Shown here: piece after piece, positions 32,501-40,612 of the stretch
Numbering within the stretch: the stretch's first letter is position 1
Layout: every line of letters begins with the position of its first letter
Source of the DNA: Paramacrobiotus richtersi
Taxonomy: Eukaryota > Tardigrada > Eutardigrada > Parachela > Macrobiotidae
Direction of reading: 5' to 3'
Assembly (NCBI GenBank): GCA_034698045.1
Contig: JAQGAU010000107.1
Span: forward strand, 1-40,612
Length of the DNA stretch: 40,612 nucleotides
Program-made: the position numbers and the translations under genes
Notes under the pieces: generated by a model
Database searches by the model: none
Told to the model about the DNA's origin: nothing
Seen by the model: only the letters and a program-made list of their open reading frames with translations

Positions 32501-33959
32501 TTAGCCTTCCTTTCGGTTTGCCGTTCTATGGAGATTGTTCGGCATCCTCTTTGCATCCTCCCTTTTCTTGCCTGAACAAAGCAAACCCAAGTCAAGCATC
32601 GGTGAAGGTATTGACACATGCCGCAGTCATTTCCAACTGACGGCGAGAAAGAGTAATGCCGTTGGACTGAATTATCATACTGTCGTCATAGAATTAGTGT
32701 GTGATCTGTTTGTAGGCTTACAGGTACTGTTGGAAGGCAAGTTTGCCGGAATGAACTCGGTTCCAAAATAGCACGACCACTCGACATCAGGTTTCCAATA
32801 CCCGCATCTGTGGTCAAAATCACCGCAGTCGAATTCAGCCCGCAGGGTCGTCACGTTTCGCTCTAGGTCAAGTCTCACCAAATTAATCAATGGTAACACT
32901 GAACAGCAGCTACAGTCTATTTTAGAACACAGACGGTTCCGCAGCAAATCCACTTTCAAGTGGCTTGCATTCTGCCAAATTTCCATGATAGACGCTGGGA
33001 TCCGTGCCAGCTTATTGTTCCGCAGCCTAGTTTCATATAGTTTTGGCAGTCGAACCGGACTGCTTGCGGTCATGATGCTGAGCGAATTATTGGACATATT
33101 TAGCTCCTACAATAATGCAGCTAGAATTGAGTATTGCATCGTAGTGATGATTGACTACAGTACTCAATGTCACCGAACCACAACAACACTTTGAAGTTTG
33201 AAAATACAGTGATACACAGAAATAGCATACAGCAGTGCGTTCCTGATTCACTTAAATCGTTACATTTGGCTATTACAACGGTTCTGTTGCTATTACTATT
33301 GCCCTTACTTCCAAGGAGGACGCAAGGGGTAGCAGTACTGCCCAATCAAAGTTGTGCAATTTGTTGTACATTATCGTAAGGTCTTTTAGCGCTGGTCGCG
33401 CATCTTTGCTCAGTGTACCAAATGCATCTCGTGCAATCGCTTTCAAACCAGCCGACATGATGTGCAGAGATTCTAACTTCTCAAATCCAGCGAGCAGATC
33501 GGGTGTCAATTTCGTCAGACGTCCATTCGTGATTGTCATGTAGAAAGTGGAATGCTTGACATTGCGCAACCAGGAATTGAATCTGCGGGCGCCTTCACCG
33601 TCCAGATCAAACTCCAGCAGCTCCACCATCTCCACATGCGTAACGTAAGGCACTGCTGCATTCGATGCGTTCGGTCCGAACGCTGACATTGTGCCGGGTA
33701 AACTCTCCACTAACCAGCTCCGATTTAGTTCTACGGGATAGAACCAAGGGTCGTATTTATAATGATCAGTTCCTAAACGGAGAAGCTTTATTTTCGACTG
33801 CAGAGCAGACGGATCACATGATTCGGGAACCAGAACACGTCCAGCACAGACGCACGTTTCTTCGTCAACCCAGATAAACTCCGAACGGGCTGAAGTTAAA
33901 GGAACCACAACGCCTAGAAGTTGTAGAAAGCCAATGAGTAAATACAACCGTGCAGACAT
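32501..33959 (-). CDS. Secreted leucine-rich-repeat protein (3 exons, 368 aa)
   Basis: Exons 33959-33309, 33106-32722 and 32571-32501; donors GTAAGG and GTAAGC, acceptors TTATTGTAG and TTGTTCAG. The signal peptide is MSARLYLLIGFLQLLGVVVP with LTSA. An N-terminal Cys flank (ETCVCAGRVLVPESC) leads to LRRs such as LESLHIMSAGLKAIARDAF, LKDLTIMYNKLHNF and, across the first junction, ASSLEELNMSNNSLS, which has correct repeat spacing. A C-terminal Cys-rich cap (CSKIDCSCC ... CGDF ... RCGYW) and a Thr/Asn-rich stretch follow. I end exon 2 at AGTACCT|GTAAGC rather than reading on to the TGA at 32675. The last exon then continues in frame to a basic tail (KKREDAKRMPN), and the inverted partial copy at 38 kb preserves the same donor, acceptor and tail. 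Likely extracellular binding protein; ligand unknown. Confidence 0.85.
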
Positions 33960-35023
33960 TGCACAAAACCGTTTGTGGTAAAGGCCAGAAACATAGGAAT
34001 GTTTGTTAAATACAGCCGTACTTATTATATGTACTTACTTCCAAATGCGAAGATGAAACACGTTCGGTTTGGCCGAGGGCAACGAATTTTAGTAGGCACA
34101 TGATCAAGCACCATACCGTACAAAACTTTGCAAATTGCAAGAATACTTGTGGCTCGTACATGGTTAGAAAGTTGAAATTTCGTGCGAGTATAGTAAGGAA
34201 TCGTACGTATAATCCGTATAGAGTACCATATGCTCAAACAAAGGCAGGAAATCAGTGAGCAGTGAAGGCAAACCGGTTCGTTGTCCGCTAGCTTGTCAAA
34301 CAGCCGTCCGTGCTAGCCTGGCAAAAATCGCACCGTTTGTACACTACGTACAGCACCTATCCAGAGACTGCGATTCTCGAACAACTGTTGCTCAAACGAA
34401 GCTAGCGAGGAGCCGCGGACATCCTTGTGCTCAGTCGGCAGTCCGTGTGCCGTGTCCCGCTTTTGCAACAGCGTGGTGCAGCCCGCCATTAATAACAGGC
34501 TAATAGTCATAGCATGGGCTCGTTACGCCACCGAATGCAGTCTCTTTCGCCGCTGCGAATGCGATTTCTTAGAGTAAGTGGTTTCGTGGTAAGATTATTC
34601 AGCTGATCATGTTGGTTCAATATCACGTGAGCCCGTAGTGTATTGTGAATGTTGTAGTTTCTTGCTGCTAAATGTATGCGTGTAGCCAACGGGCAAAACT
34701 GTCTTTAACATTTAAGCAACACAATATCAGTGTGTATGTGTAACATCGGATTATGATCACGTAACATTTTATGACAATTGGGTAGTATAAGTGGTCAAAA
34801 ATCAACTACGGCATTGTGCGACCACTTTCTTCGATCGAAGAAAGTTCGCGAGTTTAGCGGCAAAAAACATTCTTAGATTTGACATGCATGCAGGTTTTGC
34901 GTCGAGTTTTCATCCTGGTCCGGCGGCGCTTCTCCTTCCCCGTAGAGATATCGATCCGTTTAAGCCTTGCCTGTAACAATGCAAAACAGTTACCAGGTAT
35001 TCTTTGCTATAACTTGACATCAC
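33960..35023. other. Spacer between LRR and astacin genes
   Basis: The minus strand at 34022-34030 has ATATAATAAG, a possible TATA element for the LRR gene. A somewhat GC-rich block at 34255-34510 has open frames on both strands; the minus one starts MTISLLLMAGCTTLLQKRD like a short signal peptide, but I see no further support. Confidence 0.35.
34824..34845. repeat. Perfect 22-bp palindrome
   Basis: ACTTTCTTCGA followed by its exact reverse complement, TCGAAGAAAGT, with no spacer. Confidence 0.95.
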
Positions 35024-36868
35024 CTACGCACTTTTGGCATCCTTTCCAGAAGGGTGACAGTTGTACAATAGTTGAATTTTCTTGACATCTGTTGGACTTA
35101 AAGTCAGATTCCACTCAAGACGTTTCGGGCGTTTTTTATCCTTGACAACGAATGCTGGGTGCGTTTTGTCTTTGGCGTAGCCAGTTGAAGGGTAGTGTAA
35201 AACTGACTCGTAGTCGTAGGCTAGACCGAACGTCCGAAAACACGGTTGTTTTTCGTATTGACCGATGTCTTCTGCGAAAACTTGTCGATTATAGACGCTC
35301 ACTTTTGTGTTGGTTACCTTTAAATTAGTTGCTATACCGGGTGAAATGTTGTCCGACATGACTTCAATGTAATCATCTCGATCCAAGCGGCTATGTTCAT
35401 GGTAGAGGCCCAGCGTATGTAGCAACTCATGAAGAACATTTTGTACACTTTTATCATCCATGTTTACTAAGGTGAGTGGGTGTAGGGTTATGTTCTGCTG
35501 GGATCTTACTGTTGATAGCCCAATGGACTCGGAACTGGAGCCGGGCGAGCTGCAATGTTAATATCCACCATGGTCGGCAGGGTTGAAATATTTATTTAAT
35601 GGTGAGCCTTACCTGTCTAATTTGGTGAATATGACGCATGGGGAGCAATCGAACCTCTTACTTTTGATGAATTCCACGCATCTCCCAGTCTTACTTGTTA
35701 TAATGTCCATTGCACGCCGTATAATCGGAATTTCGTTTTGACCTGCAAGCAGGCACGCGGAGTTGAACTGCGTAGACGTTACTTCCTAATTGTGCGAATA
35801 CATGTGCATACGTTGGGCAGCCGGGCAAAACGGAGCCGTCGAAAGTTGAAATCTGAATGCCGTTCAACTATACGTTGCACTTTTATGTTATTATACCTTA
35901 ACGCTAAGGTCATTTCTACACCCGAGATATCGCACCCACGGAATAATTAGCTTTATAATGGCTAGTGTTTTTTAACACGTCTGGTGTCGAGAAATAAGTG
36001 GACTGCTAAGAAAACATTAACGTGAGAAAATCAGCTTTAATAACATAATAAAAAATTTGCTCACCGCAATTAATTTTTACCATAGTTTCGGAAAGGCAGC
36101 CCTAACTGATATACGTGAAAGTATTCCAGTTTTGGAAATACAGCTGCCACTAGCGAGAATTCCTAACGAAAACTCACGGATTGTTCGGGAAAAAAAGTAC
36201 GGAACTCTGTTGTTTGGCCAAAGTTTAACCGGTGGGCACGTGGGGGGTGGAGTCACAGTAGTCCTCCTCGCTGATCTGACAGGCAACTAAACAAGGGATG
36301 TCCTGGTATCAAAAAGAGAAGACAATGTCGTTCTTTTCAAAATCTGCACAGCTGCAGCAATGTGTATCAACCAGTTCAAAGAACATCAGTAACAAATAAT
36401 AGTAATAAATACTAAATGAATAAATTGTTCAACCCGAAACTATAGCGTTTGAACAGTAGCGACAACGGCTACATGATACTCTAGTTCAGTTTCAAATTAT
36501 TTAAATATCACATCAGAAGGCAGAATACATAATAAAATCAGAAAACCCGTATGGTTGAAGCGAAGCAAAGCGCTGCGTTTATTTACTCAGGCTTAAGTTC
36601 GCCGCCAAGAAAAAAACGTTCGACGTTTCACCAGGATTGCCGGCCTATGTGGGCGTCGATGTTTCGAACTCGAAGTACCGCTATCCATTATTATATACAG
36701 GTAGTCTGTGCGGATTGAAAAAATTAATAGTATTAATTGTGAAGAGCAGCAAAAACAACGATTAGAAATATGGCGTATGTAACAGCAGCGCAAGACTAAG
36801 GTGCTTACCTGTCGAGACGCTACGGCAAAACCTCCAATCACCAGGGCACAACAAAGAAGTAACTTCAT
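35024..36868 (-). CDS. Astacin-family zinc metalloprotease (4 exons, 274 aa)
   Basis: Exons 36868-36809, 36286-36178, 35742-35613 and 35549-35024, phases 0, 1, 2. Signal peptide MKLLLCCALVIGGFAVA. Exon 2 brings the mature N-terminus, KLWPNNRVPYFFS (family form W-x-N-x-x-x-PY). Exon 3 has IIRRAMDIIT and GRCVEF (family form I-x-x-AM-x-x-I, C-x-x-F). Exon 4 holds the zinc site HELLHTLGLYHE (residues 140-151) followed by HSRLDRDDY. The Met-turn reads SVLHYP (215-220): the usual Met is Leu, while the zinc-associated Tyr is kept. Length fits one catalytic domain without CUB or EGF tails. Secreted endopeptidase by family. The exon 1-2 join is the least certain: the alternative acceptor just upstream opens DIPCLVACQISEEDYCDSTP in another frame. 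Confidence 0.85.
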
Positions 36869-36947
36869 GTTTTAACCGTTGTCCACGTCAAAGAGTCTAT
36901 GTAGACTGATAAGTGTTAAGTAATGCGTTAGACCTTGTTTTCGACTC

Positions 36948-36955
36948 CTTTTATA
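36948..36955 (-). promoter_or_regulatory. TATA box of the astacin gene
   Basis: TATAAAAG on the minus strand, 80 bases before the ATG, leaving room for a 5' UTR of about 50 bases. Confidence 0.75.
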
Positions 36956-36956
36956 C

Positions 36957-37823
36957 GTTTTGGACCCTCGCTGCATGCTAGCGGTTAAAGAATGCAATTG
37001 AGTGGACAGAGTAAGAATTACCTTTCGTAAGCTAAATCCATGAAGGGCGACATTCCTAAACACTCTTCATATTTACTGGTAACTTGCAGACGACGGGAAT
37101 CCTAAGCACGAAACGTACGACACGAGTAACGTCTTCCACTTTCGACACGAGAAGCTTCACGTAAAGTTTAGAATCGACAACCCTGGATTTCGAGTGTTCA
37201 CTTGGTGGTGGAACAATTTAATACAAGCAAGCGTTTTCGAGAGACAAAACATTCATGTGCCACATGTACTTACAACAGACGCGGCATACGAAATCGTTTT
37301 GTCAGCAACATATTTGAGCTGCTGTAAAAGAGCGGTTCAGAACTGTTCGGGTCGCCCTGGTAGTACTGTACGTCTGAAACTGTTTTGTGAGTGTACGAGC
37401 ATATGTTCGTTGGCCACGTATTCTGATTTCTAATGCGAGACGCCGGAGACGGTAACGTGTTGAATTTCGGCGTTAATAGGTGTTTCTCAGTTATTATGGG
37501 TTTCCTTTCTATCCTTATCCTCACTCGGCAAGAAGGTTACACAAAAGCAAACTACCATAGATGATTAAAACCATGTACGCATAGTACCCTTTGAACAACA
37601 ACAAGCGTGAACCAGTGTTGTTTACCCGAGTACCTCTAGTAAATCTGTTTGGGCCGCTTACTTAATATTACTACCTGTTGTGACTGTCTTACTTATCATC
37701 ACGCCGTGAACATATGTATAGCTCAAAATTCGCCGTTCAAGCGAAAAACGAACAAAGACAGAGCAAGGGAATCTGCATTCGGGGATCTAGCTCCTTGATG
37801 TTACAATCAATGACTTCCGAAGT
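36957..37823. other. Spacer with one protein-like open frame
   Basis: On the plus strand an AACTTGCAG acceptor near 37090 opens a frame of about 113 codons ending at 37433. Its first part looks protein-like (HETYDTSNVFHFRHEKLHVK, then FRIDNPGFRVF). No domain recognised and no partner exon found; it may be chance. Confidence 0.3.
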
Positions 37824-38581
37824 TTGACTAGCAGTTGTTCGAAAACCGCCCTCCTTGGACAAGTGCTGCTCAAACGCAGCGGTTGTTTGATAAGGGACAA
37901 CGGACAGTTGTTTGACGAGCTACCGGTAGTGGTTTGCATACTCGGCGCTGCGCACCTACGTCCTATCAGTAGTGACGCTTTCCTGTACGAGCTATTCCTT
38001 AATTTAAAAAAATTCAAAAACTAAAGATGTGCTTTTGAAACGCAGTCTTTTGGTGTTTAACTCTGACATTTGGTCACTGCGGAAGCAGAAATGCATGTGA
38101 TATGCATTATGCACCAACGAAGCCGTCAGCGTATGGACACTTGTGTTACGTCATATGACCAGTGAACAATCGTTCTAGATATAGGAAGTTCCTGATACAA
38201 CACATTTATGCATTGACGATACAACAGAATATGTACTGACGACATGTTTTTCGAGCATGTTCTTACTAAATCCGTGGCCCTCGGCTCAGCGGAACTTGTT
38301 CCTCTTCGTGGTTGCAAGCATAGATGTATAATGGAATTCCAGTGGCAAACTTCCCTTCCAACAGTACATGTAAGCTTGCAAATGCATCACATACTAAAAG
38401 TATACCATATCGACGTTGTGGAGGTAAGCTAAAAGAAAGTGAGTGCGACATAATATGTCAATGCCTTTAATAAAATGCTTGACTTGGTCTGATTTATTTA
38501 GGCAAGAAAAATGACCATGCTTTTGATGCTAAGAAAATGCCGAACTTCCTCAAAAGAACCCCGGACGGAAAGAAAGGCTAA
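37824..38581 (+). pseudogene. Inverted partial copy of the LRR gene
   Basis: Three pieces on the plus strand match the LRR gene in order. Bases 37824-38024 encode an LRR-like segment: LGAAHLRPISSDAF aligns with IMSAGLKAIARDAF of the gene. Bases 38321-38369 encode GIPVANFPSNST, matching FIPANLPSNST, and end ACAT|GTAAGC like exon 2. Bases 38502-38581 follow a TTATTTAG acceptor and encode KKNDHAFDAKKMPNFLKRTP to a TAA, matching the last exon. Signal peptide and most repeats are missing and there is an in-frame TAG before the second piece, so I call it a pseudogene. The last exon and both its splice sites remain intact. Confidence 0.7.
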
Positions 38582-39027
38582 GACGATTGTGGAGCAGAAA
38601 AATGCCGGCAAAGTCCACTGGCTTATGTTATAGCAGAGAAAAGAATTTTATTGAAAGGAAAAACGTAAAAATTAACTTTCTTTGTTTCCGTGTAGTGTCT
38701 ACGTAGCGCTCACAGTTTGTGATGGTGATTCTGTAGCAGTGTGTGTGGATTTGTTGGTATTTTATTATCTAAGCAAACTGCATAAAAACAGGAATTTTGA
38801 TGGCAGCACCTCTGTTTGAAATTTCTATCCTCATTATAGCCCAACAATTAACCGTTCATTGCGCATATCTGTACATGAACAAAGGGACAGTAATTATAAA
38901 CCAATGTGTCCAGTTTCAAAGCAGTGCACGCGTGTTACTTACTGTTTACATCAGCGTAAATGAAAAAAACAGCACACTGTGTATTAAACATATAACACGC
39001 AGTTACAAGAACTTATGTAACACGAAA
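38582..39027. other. Spacer without recognised features
   Basis: Nothing supported on either strand. Confidence 0.5.
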
Positions 39028-40056
39028 TCAATTAACAAAAGGCCCCTGTCGGAGCCGAATCACTGAAAACACTTCGTCAAGGTTAGCAGAAGGCAGTGCA
39101 GTCCCCATGATGGCCCGCTGCAGTTCTATACTAATGCGTTGGTAAATCAACTCTTTCGATCGCTTTTCGCCGGTTTCTTGGTGGATCTTTTTAGCCAGGA
39201 TGGACAGCAGACGGTGTGCTTCCGGTCCCCACGGTCCGAATGTTTCGAAAGCCAATGGACAGGACAGGTAATCCCCCATGATGCACTGATATTTCGTGGT
39301 TTTCGCCTGTTCGGCCTGTATCGCCGCTGCGCCCGCTTTCTTTGAAGTCGCTGTAAGGTAAGCGACGGCTACGGTGCATCTGCGCGTTGCATCAAAAGTC
39401 AGCATTTTCCCCCGCTCCAAGGGAGCCAGCGTAACCCGTCCGGTCGTTTGCCGTCGCTACCGGAAATTCCCGGTGGCTCAAGTTCGGTTTCATATCCCGC
39501 TGACGAAAAACGCCAGCTTGACCACGGCGTTTAGTGTAGCGTGTGCCTTCTTTCGTCCTGCGCTCCTTTTGCAGCTCGGTGCATGGTAACCTCGTGCATC
39601 TGCTCGTCCACCAAATATGCAGGGGTGTGATATGCATACGGGTGCGCCCAAACGAAGAGCCACTGTTGTTCGTAGGGCGGAATCGTTGAGAATGTTGCCC
39701 AAAGATGCCACAGGTAATGCCTTCAGCCATGATCCGTACTCTTGCGTGCTAACTGCCAGAAGTCTTGCGTGACCGGAAATGTCGTTCATTGCTTTGCTTA
39801 TTATGGGCAAAACCCATGCCTTTTGAATGCCCGTAGCATCGCTTGCACGGATATCGGTCTCGGTGATGTTTCGCCACTCATTTACGCCCAGCCCGCAGTA
39901 CGCTTCCAGGTCAAAATCGGTGATCTCCGAAGTCAGTTTAGCCACAGAGTAAGCACTGGCCAGAAAGGCCGGAAGGGCAAGCTTCTCCAGGCTCCGAATT
40001 CCAAGACCGCCGCTCGACACTGGAAGCGATGCTTGTTTACATCTATACAGTGGCAA
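39028..40056 (-). mobile_element. Decayed retroelement polyprotein C-terminus
   Basis: Minus-strand frames in order. 40056-39490 reads ASLPVSSGGLGIRSLEKLAL, then LPAFLASAYS, VALRLGAPVC and GYHAPSCKRSAGR. A short middle frame reads GSDGKRPDG. 39420-39028 reads MLTFDATRRCTVAVAYLTAT, then SKKAGAAA, CPLAFETFGPWGPEAHRLL, RISIELQRAIMGTAL and a stop. These blocks are those found after the reverse transcriptase domain in a retroelement family common in aquatic invertebrates. At least two frameshifts lie near 39490 and 39430. The Cys of the H-x-C-x-C-G zinc-like motif is Phe here (PCIFGG). The catalytic domain is missing, so this is a 5'-truncated dead copy. Confidence 0.8.
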
Positions 40057-40612
40057 CGTCTCGTGAAATCACAGATTTACCGGAAAATGTCGTTAATAGT
40101 TAAGTACGAGTACATAGCACATGACAAAATACACAATTCGCTGCAAAACGCTCATATGCCGCTCGGAGGCATCCTCGGTTGTTTCTCCCAGGGATAAGTT
40201 ACAGAAACCAAGATCGGCGGATTTGGATGGCGCGACAGTGCCACTTGGAGCAGTCAGAGTTCGCAGTAAAGGTTTATGCAGTTCTTTACTTACTAGCCAG
40301 CAGAGTCCGATTAACACCGCGAAAATTACAACGAAGTTTAATTTGTGAGACCGAAATCCGCGTCCGAGACGAGATTACAGAAAAATACATTGTAGTGTTC
40401 ACTGGCGGTACATATTTCAGCAATTGTATTGACGCACACAGGTGGTGCCACCTTCGAAAGTGCATTACGGCTTTGCGGCCAGATGCGGCATTAATTGGAC
40501 TTCCTTGGCAGAGCATCCATAATCTTTGAGCAAGAGCGTAATGATGTCGTATCAACATGAGCCTTCTGACTTTTGGAGCACAGTGATGGATCATCCCGGG
40601 TGCCGAAGAACC
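40057..40612. other. Terminal stretch without recognised gene
   Basis: Overlapping open frames on both strands, none with a domain or splice pattern I can support. Confidence 0.45.

Noticed and set aside
32675-32721. Reading LRR exon 2 on to the TGA at 32675 as the natural C-terminus
   Set aside because: A strong GTAAGC donor precedes it, and the inverted copy conserves that donor plus the following spliced exon, so the read-through is more likely intron.
33273-33308. Ending LRR exon 1 at the GTACTG site (33339) or reading through
   Set aside because: The GTAAGG site at 33308 is a better donor and gives correct LRR spacing across the junction.
34025-34237. Upstream coding exon for the LRR gene ending at a GTAAGT donor near 34038
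   Set aside because: No acceptor lies between it and the LRR start codon in a usable place, and the signal peptide at 33959 already begins the protein. A non-coding 5' exon remains possible.
36593-36868. A 91-codon unspliced protein starting at the astacin signal peptide
   Set aside because: The frame runs through a perfect CAG|GTAAGC donor and then looks random; the signal sequence fits astacin exon 1.

Overview
The window reads as nuclear DNA of an invertebrate animal. Its genes are interrupted by GT-AG introns of about 100 to 1,200 bases, it carries non-LTR retrotransposon relics and MITE-like elements, and its products are animal types: astacin protease, leucine-rich-repeat protein and secreted cysteine-rich peptides. 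I cannot name the species. A tardigrade or another small ecdysozoan is only a guess.

Region by region. 0.5-2.2 kb: 5'-truncated LINE with a long reverse transcriptase ORF. 2.9-8.0 kb: gene relics on the minus strand (thioredoxin C-terminus, zinc finger, and a GC-rich, frameshifted coiled-coil/ankyrin gene). 8-11.6 kb: mostly short repeats and unassigned open frames. 11.6-18.4 kb: two tandem minus-strand paralogues of a secreted cysteine-rich family. Splicing each by hand gives seven exons, including an 11-nt and a 22-nt micro-exon, and each protein is 353 residues. 18.4-21.4 kb: repeats. 21.4-24.6 kb: a three-exon plus-strand gene for a 671-residue basic protein, with two MITEs in its first intron. 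24.9-30.4 kb: a tandem duplication carrying two two-exon genes for small secreted six-cysteine (cystine-knot-like) peptides, each with TATA box and poly(A) signal. 32.4-34 kb: a three-exon secreted LRR protein, minus strand. 35-37 kb: a four-exon astacin metalloprotease, minus strand. 37.8-38.6 kb: a partial, inverted copy of the LRR gene. 39-40 kb: a decayed C-terminus of a second retroelement family, a piece of which also lies in an intron at 13.9 kb.

The intact genes share a theme: most encode secreted proteins (two cysteine-rich paralogues, two knottin-like peptides, an LRR protein, an astacin). I see no evidence that they form one pathway. The strongest novel items are the micro-exon family and the knottin-like pair. 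Exon joins were chosen from splice signals, reading phase and agreement between paralogues; none is confirmed by transcript data.
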